64,000 nucleotides of DNA from contig WPHV01000004.1 in NCBI GenBank assembly GCA_009744235.1, positions 1 through 64,000 of the forward strand, given 5' to 3'. Position numbers and translations under genes: made by a program. Positions 11,196 to 20,309 of this stretch are shown here, piece after piece (within the stretch, counting starts at the first letter, position 1; the number at the start of each line of letters is the position of its first letter). This DNA is from Gillisella vitis (GTDB lineage Bacteria; Pseudomonadota; Alphaproteobacteria; Rhizobiales; Rhizobiaceae). The notes below the pieces were generated by a model. The model did no database searches, was not told the DNA's origin, and saw nothing but the letters and a program-made list of their open reading frames with translations.

Positions 11196-11249
11196 CGCGT
11201 GCATGCTCCCGATAATGACAATCCAGGCGCGAAATGCGCCCGGAGGTAG

Positions 11250-11283
11250 TGATCAAGGGTGGCAAATTCCCACCCGTTGATCA
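11250..11283 (-). terminator. Hairpin at the end of lysC
   Basis: TGATCA (11250-11255) pairs with TGATCA (11278-11283), and inside it GGGTGG pairs with CCCACC. The outer arm includes the lysC stop codon. A second hairpin, GGCGC gaaat GCGCC, follows at 11226-11240. There is no T-run, so this may be an mRNA 3'-end structure rather than a true intrinsic terminator. Confidence 0.4.
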
Positions 11284-12555
11284 AGCCTTATCGAGACCGT
11301 AGCAGGAATGCAAAGTGCGAACAGCCAATTCGGCGTAAGGACCGTCGATCAGGATGGAAATCTTGATCTCGGAGGTGGTGATCGCCTTGATATTGATGCC
11401 TTTATCGGCAAGTGCACGGAAAGCGGTCGCCGCAACCCCTGCGTGGCTGCGCATGCCGATGCCGATCACCGAGACCTTGACCAGGCCCTTTTCGCTCTGC
11501 ACCACGTCGAAGCCGATTTTTTCCTGGTTGTCGGAGAGCACCTGCAGCGCTTTGTCCACATCACCAGACGGGACGGTAAATGTCATATCGGTCTTGGAAC
11601 CGTCCTCGGAAATATTCTGGACGATCATATCGACATTGATATGCGATTCGGACAAAGGCCCGAAAATCGCCGCCGAGACACCGGGGCGGTCGGCCAGCCG
11701 ACGCAGGGATATCTGGGCTTCGTCCTTGGCATAGGCAATGCCGGTCACAACTTCTTGTTCCACGATCTCTTCCTCATCGCAAATCAACGTTCCGGGCGGG
11801 TTCAGCACGTCACCCATGCCCGGAGCATCGGGATCTTCAAAGCTGGAGCGCACAAACGTGCGCACCTTGTGTACCATGGCCAGTTCGACGGAGCGCACCT
11901 GCAATACCTTGGCGCCAAGCGAAGCCATTTCCAGCATTTCCTCAAACGCCACTTTTTTCAGGCGGCGTGCCTTGGGCTCAATGCGCGGATCGGTGGTATA
12001 GACACCATCCACATCGGTATAGATGTCACAACGGTCAGCCTTGACAGCTGCCGCGATTGCCACCGCCGAGGTATCGGACCCGCCGCGGCCTAGCGTGGCA
12101 ATGCGATTGTCCGGGCCGATGCCCTGGAAACCGGCGACTACGGCGACCTGGCCTTCGCCCATGCGGCGGATGATATCGGAACCGTCGATGTCCTGGATGC
12201 GAGCCGCGCCATGGGCATTGTCGGTCTTGATGGCGATCTGCCAGCCCTGCCAGGAGCGGGCATTGATACCGAGCGATTGCAGGGCGATGGCCAGCAGACC
12301 GGATGTCACCTGTTCACCAGAGGCCACGATAGCGTCATATTCGCGCGCATCATAGAAAGGCGAAGCAGCACCGGCGACCTTGGGCATGGTCTGGACCCAG
12401 TCCACCAATTCGTTGGTTTTGCCGGACATGGCCGAAACCACCACGGCAACTTCGTGGCCGGCATCCACTTCACGTTTCACATGCCGCGCCACGTTGTGAA
12501 TGCGTTCAAGATTGGCGACGGATGTACCGCCGAATTTCATCACAATGCGCGCCAT
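11281..12555 (-). CDS. lysC: Aspartate kinase (aspartokinase)
   Basis: 424 residues. It phosphorylates aspartate, the first step to lysine, threonine and methionine. The amino-acid kinase domain begins with KFGGTSV and carries GRGGSDTSAVA. Two C-terminal ACT domains (about 265-420) provide feedback control. A single-function, lysine/threonine-regulated type without a homoserine dehydrogenase fusion. Its upstream flank is the hairpin-rich gap before lpiA. Confidence 0.97.
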   Translation of the reverse strand: MARIVMKFGGTSVANLERIHNVARHVKREVDAGHEVAVVVSAMSGKTNELVDWVQTMPKVAGAASPFYDAREYDAIVASGEQVTSGLLAIALQSLGINARSWQGWQIAIKTDNAHGAARIQDIDGSDIIRRMGEGQVAVVAGFQGIGPDNRIATLGRGGSDTSAVAIAAAVKADRCDIYTDVDGVYTTDPRIEPKARRLKKVAFEEMLEMASLGAKVLQVRSVELAMVHKVRTFVRSSFEDPDAPGMGDVLNPPGTLICDEEEIVEQEVVTGIAYAKDEAQISLRRLADRPGVSAAIFGPLSESHINVDMIVQNISEDGSKTDMTFTVPSGDVDKALQVLSDNQEKIGFDVVQSEKGLVKVSVIGIGMRSHAGVAATAFRALADKGINIKAITTSEIKISILIDGPYAELAVRTLHSCYGLDKA

Positions 12556-13061
12556 GGCCCGACCGTCTCGACCTCAAACCTGTGCCGGACATGTCCGGCT
12601 GAAACCAATCTCTGCATTTCACAATGCGGCTGGCGGGCTTTTAGACAATTCGGGGCCAAGGTGCAACGGCAAGTTCACTGCATTGAGGCGGCATCGGTGC
12701 CGCTTTCTATGCAAACGTTTTTGTCATGAATTTGGGATACCCCATTCAGCGATAATTCAGTAGAGAACGGCAACATGTCCAATACCGTTAATACCAAGGC
12801 TCGAAGATGCTAACGCATCCTCGCCTTAAGCGAGTTTCGAATATCTCAAATGCGTCAAAGGCTTGAGATATTCGAAAAAGGAATACCAACTGCCATTTTT
12901 AATGGCAGTTGGTATAAGATTTACCGCATATTTCCTTAAACCTGTCAGGGTTTCAGGGGAAATTCATGCGGCGGATGCCAACTGGGCATAGGCGCTACAT
13001 ATAAAGTGCTGCCGCGAACCGGTCACGGCAGTCAAAAGCAGTCAATGAAAGGGACGATCGC
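12556..13061. other. Divergent intergenic region lysC / lpiA
   Basis: About 500 bp with no gene. It must hold promoters for lysC (left) and lpiA (right). It contains the triple-hairpin element at 12802-12915. The lpiA ribosome site AAAGGGA is at the right edge. I could not assign promoter boxes. Confidence 0.5.
12802..12915. repeat. Triple-hairpin intergenic element
   Basis: Three inverted repeats lie in series. First, CGAAGATGC / GCATCCTCG (12802-12823, one mismatch), overlapped by CTCGC/GCGAG. Second, a perfect 15-bp stem TTTCGAATATCTCAA (12835-12849) with 12863-12877. Third, a perfect 15-bp stem ATACCAACTGCCATT (12883-12897) with 12901-12915 and a TTT loop. The density and perfection of the stems fit a mobile intergenic repeat or a structured RNA, not a simple terminator. 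Confidence 0.8.
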
Positions 13062-15674
13062 ATGGCAGCCGAAATACAATCCGAGAACCAGGAAAGCGCG
13101 GAGTCGCCGACCAGGTCCGGATGGCGGGCGGCCCTTGCCGATTATGGCAGGGCGATTGCCGCCGTGTTCACGCTGGTCATTTTCGCCGCCGTGGCGCTGG
13201 CGATCTACCGGCTGACGGAAGAAGTCAGCTATGACGACGTCGTCTCGGCCATGGCCACCACAGGGTATGACCAGATCCTGCTGGCAGTGGTGTTTACCGC
13301 GCTCAGCTTCCTGTCACTGTGTCTCTACGACTGGAACGCCATGGAATTCATCGGCCGCAAACGCCCGATGGCGGAAGTGGCGCTGACCGCCTTCAGTGCC
13401 TATGCGGTTGGCAATGCGGCGGGCTTCGGCATGCTGTCGGGTGGCGCGATCCGCTACCGGGCCTATTCGCGGGCAGGCCTTGCCCCGGATGAAATCGGTC
13501 GTGTCATCGCCTTCGTCACCCTGTCCTTCAGCCTGGGGCTTGCCGCTGTCACCGCGCTATCGCTTATTCCGATGTCGTCGGAAATCGCGCCGCTGCTGAA
13601 TATCAACCCGCTCTGGCTGCGCGGATTGGCGATTGCCATCGTCCTTGGCTTTGCCGTGCTGATCGTCATCGGCCAGCGCCGCAGCCTGACCTTTGCCGGC
13701 GTGACCCTGCGGATGGCCGATACCCCGACCCTGTCGCGGCAGTTTCTGGTCACCGTGGCTGATCTGGCCTTTTCCGCCTCGGTCGTCTATGCGCTCTTGC
13801 CCGAACAGGCCGCCATTTCCTGGCCGGCCTTCTTTGCAATCTATTCCATTGCCATCGGGATCGGCGTGCTCAGCCACGTGCCTGCCGGTATCGGCGTGTT
13901 TGAAACCGTCATCATCGCTGCCCTTGGCCCGACCACCAATATCGACGCGGTGCTTGCCTCGCTGGTGGTCTACCGCCTGATCTATTATGTTTTGCCGCTG
14001 ATTCTGGCCATCGTATTGGTGACGATCACCGAGCTGCGCCATTATTCCAAAACCCCGGCGCTGGCTGGGGTCGGGCGCACGGCGGCCCGAATATCACCTG
14101 CACTTCTCGGCGCGCTAACCTTTATTCTCGGCGTCATGCTGATTTTCTCCAGCGTCACGCCGACGCCGGAAAGCAATCTGGAATTCCTGCAAAACATCGT
14201 GCCGCTGCCCGTGGTGGAAGGCGCACATTTCTTCACCAGCCTGCTCGGGCTGTTTCTGGTCATCGCGGCGCGCGGCCTTGCCCAGCGGCTGGACGGCGCG
14301 TGGTGGGCGGCGATGGTCGGAGCATCGACCGCCCTGGTCCTGTCGCTGCTGAAAGCCTTTGCGGTGCTGGAAGCCTCGGCGCTGGCCATCCTGCTGATCG
14401 GCCTGTTCGCCAGCAAGCGGCTGTTCATTCGCCCCGCCTCTCTGTTTCGCCAGGTGCTGACCTCGTCCTGGCTGACCGCCATCGCCCTGATCTGCATTTT
14501 TGCCTGCTTCATGCTGTTCTTCGTCTATCGCGATGTCGATTACACCCGTTCGCTCTGGTGGGAATTCGAGTTTTCGGAAGAAGCGCCGCGTTCGCTGCGC
14601 GCCATGCTGGGCCTGACGATCTTCTCGTCAGCGCTGGCGGTCTTCAGCCTACTACGCCCCGCAGCGCCCGCGGTGACGCCGTCAAGCCCGGAAGATATCG
14701 AGAAGGCCGTCACCATTCTCAGCAAGTCGGATGTGGCCGATAGCAATCTGGTGCGCACCGGCGACAAGGCCGTGATGTTTTCACCGGATGGCCTGGCATT
14801 CCTGATGTATGGCAAGCAGGGCCGCTCGTGGATCGCCTTTCTCGATCCGGTCGGGCCGAAAAAGTCCCGCGACGAACTGGTTTGGCAATTCGTCGAATCG
14901 GCTCGTCTGGCCGGCTGCCGGGCCGTCTTCTACCAGGCTTCGCCCGTGCTGCTGCCGGCGATTGCCGATGCCGGCATGCAGGCCTTCAAACTGGGAGAAC
15001 TGGCGGTCGTCGATCTCTCTCGCTTCGACCTGAAGGGCGGGAAATGGGCCAATCTGCGCCAGAGCGCCGCCAAGGCCGAGCGCGACGGGCTGAGTTATGA
15101 AATCATCGCCCTCGCCGACGTGCCTGGAATTCTCGAGGATCTGCGCGCTGTGTCGGATGGCTGGCTTGCCCAGCACCGCGCCAAGGAAAAGGGCTTTTCC
15201 CTCGGCGCCTTCACCGATGACTATATCCTGAGCCAGCCGGTGATTGTGCTGCGTTTCGAAGGCCGGATCGTCGCTTTTGCCAATATTCTGGTGACGGAAA
15301 CCAAGGCCGAGTCATCCATCGACCTGATGCGCTTTTCGCCAGAGGCACCGAAGGGATCGATGGACTATCTGTTCGTCAGCCTGCTGACCCATCTGCGCAG
15401 CGAAGGTTACGGACATTTCAACCTTGGCATGGCGCCCCTATCAGGCCTGTCGAGACGCGATGTGGCCCCGGTCTGGGATCGCATTGCCAACACATTCTAT
15501 GAGCATGGTGAGCGCTTCTATAATTTCAAGGGGCTTCGGGCTTTCAAGACAAAGTTTCATCCCGAATGGCAACCCCGCTATCTCGCCGTGTCAGGCGGCC
15601 TCAGTCCGGTCATCGCGCTCCTGGACGCAACTCTCCTGATCGGTGGCGGTCTGAAAGGCGTGGTAAAGAAATGA
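13062..15674 (+). CDS. lpiA: Lysyl-phosphatidylglycerol synthase/flippase (MprF family, LpiA)
   Basis: 870 residues. The N-terminal two thirds are polytopic membrane, with roughly a dozen hydrophobic segments between residues 25 and 545 including the UPF0104-type flippase part. The C-terminal soluble part (about 555-860) is the DUF2156 aminoacyl transferase that moves lysine from Lys-tRNA to phosphatidylglycerol. In rhizobia and Agrobacterium this gene is lpiA (low-pH inducible) and is followed by acvB/atvA, exactly as here. Start fixed by AAAGGGA seven bases upstream of the ATG. Its stop overlaps the acvB start by 4 bp. Confidence 0.93.
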   Translation: MAAEIQSENQESAESPTRSGWRAALADYGRAIAAVFTLVIFAAVALAIYRLTEEVSYDDVVSAMATTGYDQILLAVVFTALSFLSLCLYDWNAMEFIGRKRPMAEVALTAFSAYAVGNAAGFGMLSGGAIRYRAYSRAGLAPDEIGRVIAFVTLSFSLGLAAVTALSLIPMSSEIAPLLNINPLWLRGLAIAIVLGFAVLIVIGQRRSLTFAGVTLRMADTPTLSRQFLVTVADLAFSASVVYALLPEQAAISWPAFFAIYSIAIGIGVLSHVPAGIGVFETVIIAALGPTTNIDAVLASLVVYRLIYYVLPLILAIVLVTITELRHYSKTPALAGVGRTAARISPALLGALTFILGVMLIFSSVTPTPESNLEFLQNIVPLPVVEGAHFFTSLLGLFLVIAARGLAQRLDGAWWAAMVGASTALVLSLLKAFAVLEASALAILLIGLFASKRLFIRPASLFRQVLTSSWLTAIALICIFACFMLFFVYRDVDYTRSLWWEFEFSEEAPRSLRAMLGLTIFSSALAVFSLLRPAAPAVTPSSPEDIEKAVTILSKSDVADSNLVRTGDKAVMFSPDGLAFLMYGKQGRSWIAFLDPVGPKKSRDELVWQFVESARLAGCRAVFYQASPVLLPAIADAGMQAFKLGELAVVDLSRFDLKGGKWANLRQSAAKAERDGLSYEIIALADVPGILEDLRAVSDGWLAQHRAKEKGFSLGAFTDDYILSQPVIVLRFEGRIVAFANILVTETKAESSIDLMRFSPEAPKGSMDYLFVSLLTHLRSEGYGHFNLGMAPLSGLSRRDVAPVWDRIANTFYEHGERFYNFKGLRAFKTKFHPEWQPRYLAVSGGLSPVIALLDATLLIGGGLKGVVKK

Positions 15675-17098
15675 AATCGTCAACTTCTCGTCTCACCAAG
15701 GGCGGTCTGGCCCGTAATTGTCTGGCCGCCGCCGTTCTGGCATGGGCATCGTCCACGGCTGTTTTCGTGCAACCAGCCCTGGCCGAGGACTCAAAATACG
15801 AAACAGGCACGATACCTGATCCGGTCATCGCCATGCCGGACGACAAACCGAAATCCATCGTTTTCCTACTGTCCGACAAGGACGGCTGGAGCGACAAGAT
15901 GAAGACTGAGGCTGAAAGATTGCGCAGTAACGGCTCGATTGTCGTCGGCATCGATACGCCGCGCTATCTGCAATCCCTGCAGGCCGATCTAAAGTCATCC
16001 GATGAGGACGATTGCATCTATACCGTTTCCGACATCGAGGATCTGTCCCATCAGATCCAGCGGCGTGTCGGCGGTGCGGATTACCTGCCGCCGCTGGTGG
16101 CGGGCATCGGCGAAGGCGGCACGCTGGCGCTGGCGATCCTGGCCCAGACACCTAATGCAACCATCGGCGAAACGCTGGCTGTCGATCCCGGCGAGGTCAT
16201 TCCCCTGCCCGAGCAGTTCTGCACGCCGGCGGTGAAGACCGAAAAGAATGGCGGCATCGTCTATGGATTGACTGACGGCGCGCTTCCCGATCCGGCAAGC
16301 GTCCGGTTTTCGCCCTCTGCCGATCCTGCCGGGCGTGCCCATGTGGCCGATCTCCTGAAGGATCATTCCGATATCGACGTGGCCGACAGCCAGAAGCCCG
16401 CTGCCCAGACCCTGTCGGATGGCATTGACGTGATGATCGCGGCCACCGCCAAGGAGGCCTCGCCTCTCGGCTTGCCGCTGACGTTGATGGAGGTCGACAA
16501 ACCCGCCTTCGATACGATGGCGATCATCTATTCCGGCGACGGTGGCTGGCGCGATATTGACAGCGAAATGGCCTCTTATTTCCAGAGTGAAGGCCTGCCC
16601 GTCGTCGGCGTTGATTCCCTGCGTTATTTCTGGTCGGAGCGCAAACCGCAGGAAACGGCGGACGATCTCGCCCGCATCATCACCGCCTTTACCAAACGCT
16701 GGAAAGTCAAGCATGTGATGCTGGTCGGCTTCTCCTTCGGCGCGGACATTAGCCCGCCGGTCTATAATCTCCTGCCAGACAATATCCGCCAGAAAATCAA
16801 CCAGGTATCGCTCCTGTCAATGTCGCAGGCATCCGATTTCGAGATTTCCGTAACCGGCTGGCTGGGTGCGAAAAGCAGCGGCGCTGGCGGTGACCCCACC
16901 AAAGAAGTCGCCAAAATGCCGGCAGGCCTGGTGCAATGCCTGTATGGCGCCGATGACGAGGAAGATGACGGTTGCCACAAGCTCGACCCCAAGAAGGTCG
17001 ATGTCGTCAAGCTTGAAGGCGGTCACCATTTCGATGGCGACTATGAAGCCCTGGCCAAATTGCTTCTGGATCGGCTGAAAACCCGCAAGCTGGATTGA
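15671..17098 (+). CDS. acvB: AcvB/VirJ-type periplasmic lysyl-phosphatidylglycerol hydrolase
   Basis: 475 residues from the ATG that overlaps the lpiA stop (ATGA). An upstream in-frame start lies inside lpiA and is unlikely. The N-terminal signal peptide probably ends after VQPALA. There are two alpha/beta-hydrolase-like halves. The C-terminal half carries the nucleophile motif GFSFG (near residue 357). The N-terminal half has GIGEGG at the matching place, with Glu instead of Ser, so it looks non-catalytic. In Agrobacterium AcvB hydrolyses lysyl-phosphatidylglycerol in the periplasm and is needed for virulence. Coupling to lpiA puts maker and remover of the lipid in one operon. Confidence 0.92.
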   Translation: MKSSTSRLTKGGLARNCLAAAVLAWASSTAVFVQPALAEDSKYETGTIPDPVIAMPDDKPKSIVFLLSDKDGWSDKMKTEAERLRSNGSIVVGIDTPRYLQSLQADLKSSDEDDCIYTVSDIEDLSHQIQRRVGGADYLPPLVAGIGEGGTLALAILAQTPNATIGETLAVDPGEVIPLPEQFCTPAVKTEKNGGIVYGLTDGALPDPASVRFSPSADPAGRAHVADLLKDHSDIDVADSQKPAAQTLSDGIDVMIAATAKEASPLGLPLTLMEVDKPAFDTMAIIYSGDGGWRDIDSEMASYFQSEGLPVVGVDSLRYFWSERKPQETADDLARIITAFTKRWKVKHVMLVGFSFGADISPPVYNLLPDNIRQKINQVSLLSMSQASDFEISVTGWLGAKSSGAGGDPTKEVAKMPAGLVQCLYGADDEEDDGCHKLDPKKVDVVKLEGGHHFDGDYEALAKLLLDRLKTRKLD

Positions 17099-17197
17099 TA
17101 AAGCAGGCCCGGCGCTCACATCCTGCTCTACCTTTGCGCACCATATGACCTTTGCACACCATATAGAGTGCGCGACAAGCTTTAAATTAACCGCATG

Positions 17198-17225
17198 AAA
17201 AAGGGCCGCATAAAGCGGCCCTTTT
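17198..17225. terminator. Bidirectional terminator between acvB and the SH3 gene
   Basis: AAAAAGGGCCGC / GCGGCCCTTTT perfect hairpin with a 5-base loop. It has a T-run on both strands and sits between two convergent genes. Confidence 0.88.
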
Positions 17226-17253
17226 CGATGTCTGTATCCCGTGTCCGTGCCAA

Positions 17254-18129
17254 TTACCGTGGCGGGCAATTCGGCGTGTTGGGCGCGCAGGCTGCACCCG
17301 GTGGCGGCGGCGGCGGAGGCGGGGCAGCCTGACCCGGCGGTGGCGGAGGAGGCGGACGGTTTCCATCCGGAGCGTTGCGGTCTGGCCGATCAGGACGCTG
17401 GCCTTGTGGCGGCTGCATCTGGTCACGACGCTGATCGCCTGGACGCATATCACCGGGGCGCATGTTATCCGGCCCTCTGTTATCGGGACGCCTGTCGTCC
17501 GGGCGTCTGTCATCTGGTCGCCTGTCATCTGGCCGACGATCATCCGGGCGAGGCCTCTGCCGGTCATCGCGCATCATCCGGTCACGGTCGCCGTCCATTC
17601 GCGGATCTTGCATCCTCGGATCAGGTCCACGACGGCGATCCATGTCAGGTGCGCCGGGAGGCGGGGGGCCATCACCACCCATGAAGCGGGGCGGTGGACC
17701 ATCGCGACGCCAGACCGGCGGCGGTGGCGGCGCCCGGCGCCAGCGATCCCGCTCGCGATAGAAATCGCGGCCGCGATAATAGCGGTCCCAATAATTATCG
17801 ACCTGGAAGGTGACGGTCGGAATGCCGAGCGGCTGGTAATAATCCGGATCCACATAGACCCGGCGGTTGGAATACTGGGTCTGCAAATAGCTGCCGGAAA
17901 TCCAGCCGCGATAGCCCGCATAACCGACATCGCACCAATTGGCCGAAGACAGGCAGCCAAAGATCCGCACGGAATTACCGGCTGGAACGACCAGAACAGG
18001 GGGATATTGTGTGCTGGGCCCGGCCCGCAGGTTAACATTCGCCGTCGCAAATGCCTGGGCCGCCTCAGCGGCAGCCGGCAAAGCAACTGCCATCAGCCCT
18101 GCAAAGGCCGACAGGTAAAGTGGTTTCAT
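17254..18129 (-). CDS. Secreted SH3-domain protein with Pro/Arg/Asp repeats
   Basis: 291 residues from the ATG at 18129, chosen for its AAGGAG ribosome site 9 bases upstream and the immediate signal peptide (cleavage near AEAAQA). A bacterial SH3 domain follows (about 20-85: ANVNLRAGPSTQYPPV..., two Cys in FGCLSSANWCDVGY). The rest is unusual: an Arg/Tyr/Asp-rich spacer, then tandem RPDDR units (DNA about 17455-17550), then polyproline stretches and a C-terminal CAPNTPNCPPR. The SH3 domain suggests cell-wall binding in the periplasm; the tail is likely disordered. No enzyme domain is present. Confidence 0.85.
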   Translation of the reverse strand: MKPLYLSAFAGLMAVALPAAAEAAQAFATANVNLRAGPSTQYPPVLVVPAGNSVRIFGCLSSANWCDVGYAGYRGWISGSYLQTQYSNRRVYVDPDYYQPLGIPTVTFQVDNYWDRYYRGRDFYRERDRWRRAPPPPPVWRRDGPPPRFMGGDGPPPPGAPDMDRRRGPDPRMQDPRMDGDRDRMMRDDRQRPRPDDRRPDDRRPDDRRPDDRRPDNRGPDNMRPGDMRPGDQRRDQMQPPQGQRPDRPDRNAPDGNRPPPPPPPGQAAPPPPPPPPGAACAPNTPNCPPR

Positions 18130-18516
18130 CGATCTGATCTCCTTGGCCGTCCCTGACCTTGGCTTGTCCCGCCAATTGGAATTGGGTTCATGCGGCATGA
18201 TAACGCCATCAGGAGCAATTTGTTCCCCCCGCGCCCCACCCGCATTTGACCCGCTTATGTCAAGCAATGTCCTCCGGCTTTTTTGAGGCAGCGTATTTTA
18301 GGAGCGGGCAATGTCATGGAGATGACCCCATTTTTATAGAGATGACAAAGTGTCGCTCACTGTTGACTTTAAGCCTGAATCGTCCGACCTCACGCAAGAG
18401 ACGGCGAAGCGGCTGCGCCTCAAGGATGGCGCGGCAGCGTAAAACGCGGTAGTGAGCCTTGAGATATCCGCCCGGATCAACAAAGCTATGGAATGCAGCC
18501 CAGTCAGGAGAACCCG
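18130..18516. other. Divergent gap between the SH3 gene and ubiG
   Basis: About 390 bp. No coding frame stands out. It should contain the promoters of both flanking genes; I see no repeat or terminator in it. Confidence 0.4.
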
Positions 18517-19275
18517 ATGAGCGAGACCGCCAAGAGCACCATCGATCAGGCCGAGGTCGACCGCTTTTCTGCCATGGCTGCCGAATGGTGGGACCCGACC
18601 GGCAAATTCAAGCCGCTGCACAAGATCAATCCGGTGCGTCTTGCCTATATCCGCGACAAGGCCTGCGAGAACTATCAGCGCGATCCACGCTCCAATCAGC
18701 CGCTATCGGGCCTGCGGGTTCTCGATATCGGCTGTGGCGGCGGCTTGCTATCGGAACCCATTGCCCGCATGGGTGCCGACGTGCTGGGCGCCGATGCGTC
18801 AGCCAAGAATATCGGCATTGCCCAGACCCATGCCGCCCAGACCGGCGTAAGCGTGGATTACCGGGCCGTCACCGCCGAGGCCCTCGCCGCTGCTGGCGAA
18901 AGCTTCGATATCGTCCTGAACATGGAAGTCGTCGAGCATGTGGCCGATGTCGAGTATTTCATCTCCACCTGCGCCTCCATGGTGCGACCCGGCGGAATCA
19001 TGCTGATTTCCACCATCAATCGCACCCTGAAGGCTGCCGCTCTCGCCATCGGCGCCTGCGAATACGTTCTGCGCTGGCTGCCGCGGGGCACCCATCAATA
19101 TGAAAAACTGGTACGCCCAGAAGAATTGGAAAAACCAATCCTCGGCGCAGGCATGAACGTGTCTGAGACTGTCGGCGTATTCTTCAACCCGTTCCAGAAT
19201 CAGTGGAATCTGTCTACCGACACCGATGTCAATTACATGATGCTGACCCGCAGGCCGACGTCCACCCCAGAGTGA
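18517..19275 (+). CDS. ubiG: Ubiquinone biosynthesis O-methyltransferase UbiG
   Basis: 252 residues from ATG 18517, preceded by CAGGAG at good spacing; an in-frame ATG 24 bases upstream has none. UbiG performs both O-methylations in ubiquinone synthesis, using SAM. Visible: the family N-terminus [23 protein letters not shown] motif [14 protein letters not shown], and the downstream VEHVADV and MLISTINRT blocks. A single cytoplasmic methyltransferase, convergent with the DUF3291 gene. Confidence 0.97.
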   Translation: MSETAKSTIDQAEVDRFSAMAAEWWDPTGKFKPLHKINPVRLAYIRDKACENYQRDPRSNQPLSGLRVLDIGCGGGLLSEPIARMGADVLGADASAKNIGIAQTHAAQTGVSVDYRAVTAEALAAAGESFDIVLNMEVVEHVADVEYFISTCASMVRPGGIMLISTINRTLKAAALAIGACEYVLRWLPRGTHQYEKLVRPEELEKPILGAGMNVSETVGVFFNPFQNQWNLSTDTDVNYMMLTRRPTSTPE

Positions 19276-19296
19276 ACCATCTCAGACCGGCCCATC

Positions 19297-19884
19297 TCAT
19301 ACCGGCATTGAGACGAGACGTTCCAGCAAGTCTTGCTGACGAGAGCAATTGTCGCTGGCAAGCTGCTTTATCCGCGCTCGATCAAGGTGATAGGGCGTAC
19401 CATCCTCAGCGAAAGCCTGCTTGAACGTGAAACCGAAGGGCGTCGGGCCGTGATCGGCGAGATGCTCGAGCCTTTCCACCCCCTCCGACCATTGCGGCCT
19501 GCTGCCTGCAGGCACCCACCACAGCACCAAAGATGGCCAGGTCTGCTTCACATTCCAGTGGCGAGCGTGTTTCAGGGCGTCGGCATGGACCCCATTATAG
19601 GTGAAGGCCATCAGCGTCTCCGGGTCTTGCCAGAGCGAAAGAGACGATGGACCGGAGGTAAAGCCGCTACCGTCCATAAAACGCGGAAACACCTGCACGC
19701 CCCAGCTTTCCGGCCCCGGTTCGCCCTCATAACCCGAACGACCGATAAAACCCGTGGAGCGCGTAGCGGCTTCAAAATTGAGGGGCTCGCGGTCAACAAA
19801 GCCCTGAATGATCGGATCTCCAGATGGCGCGACATGCAGGCCGAAATTATAGAGCGCGAGATGATGGGTGGATGACATGCTCAA
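19297..19884 (-). CDS. DUF3291 domain protein
   Basis: 195 residues. Matches the DUF3291 family (dimeric alpha/beta-barrel fold, related to monooxygenase-like ABM proteins): LALYNFGLHVAP, REPLNFEAA, SLSLWQDPETLMAFTY and the HxxHW-like KHARHWNVKQTWPSLVLWW. The function is not known. Its start overlaps the stop of the DUF1178 gene by 4 bp, so it is the last member of the grxC-nit-DUF1178-DUF3291 unit. Confidence 0.8.
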   Translation of the reverse strand: MSMSSTHHLALYNFGLHVAPSGDPIIQGFVDREPLNFEAATRSTGFIGRSGYEGEPGPESWGVQVFPRFMDGSGFTSGPSSLSLWQDPETLMAFTYNGVHADALKHARHWNVKQTWPSLVLWWVPAGSRPQWSEGVERLEHLADHGPTPFGFTFKQAFAEDGTPYHLDRARIKQLASDNCSRQQDLLERLVSMPV

Positions 19885-20309
19885 TTCACATCGTCAGGCA
19901 GAACCGGCAGAGGCGCAATTTCGATCCCTTCCTCGATCAGGGCGCGCGCCTCGTCGGGGCTGGCATTGCCAATAATCCCCCGGGCATCAGCCTCACCGTA
20001 ATGGATCTTGCGGGCCTCTTCGGGAAACCGCTCACCGACATCTTCGCTATTGGCCCTGACGGTCGCAACCACCTCCTTCAACTTCAGGAAGGCTTCACGC
20101 TGGGCAGCGTCATAGGCGACCTTCTGGCGTTCTTCTTTGCCCCGCGCCGTCGACACCATCGGCGCCATCAGGCTTTTGGAAATGGAGGCGGAAGCACAGA
20201 CCGGGCAAGTCAAAAAGCCGCTGGCTTTCTGGCGGTCGAAATCATCGCTTTGCGCAAACCAGCCCTCAAATTCATGGGCCTGATCGCAGATGAGGGAATA
20301 GCGGATCAA
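19881..20309 (-). CDS. DUF1178 small zinc-ribbon-like protein
   Basis: 142 residues. Begins MIRYSLICDQAHEFEGWF with one Cys at residue 8 and a CPVC pair at about 35-38, a probable metal site. Helical C-terminal half. DUF1178 has no proven role. Overlaps both neighbours by 4 bp (ATGA at each end), which argues for stoichiometric production with the amidase upstream. Confidence 0.85.
   Translation of the reverse strand: MIRYSLICDQAHEFEGWFAQSDDFDRQKASGFLTCPVCASASISKSLMAPMVSTARGKEERQKVAYDAAQREAFLKLKEVVATVRANSEDVGERFPEEARKIHYGEADARGIIGNASPDEARALIEEGIEIAPLPVLPDDVN

Noticed and set aside
9180..11249. 689-codon frame antisense to ptsP
   Set aside because: Shadow of ptsP; no recognisable domain.
17455..17550. 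Repeated units, possible CRISPR
   Set aside because: Short period, no spacers, and within the coding frame of the SH3 protein as RPDDR repeats.
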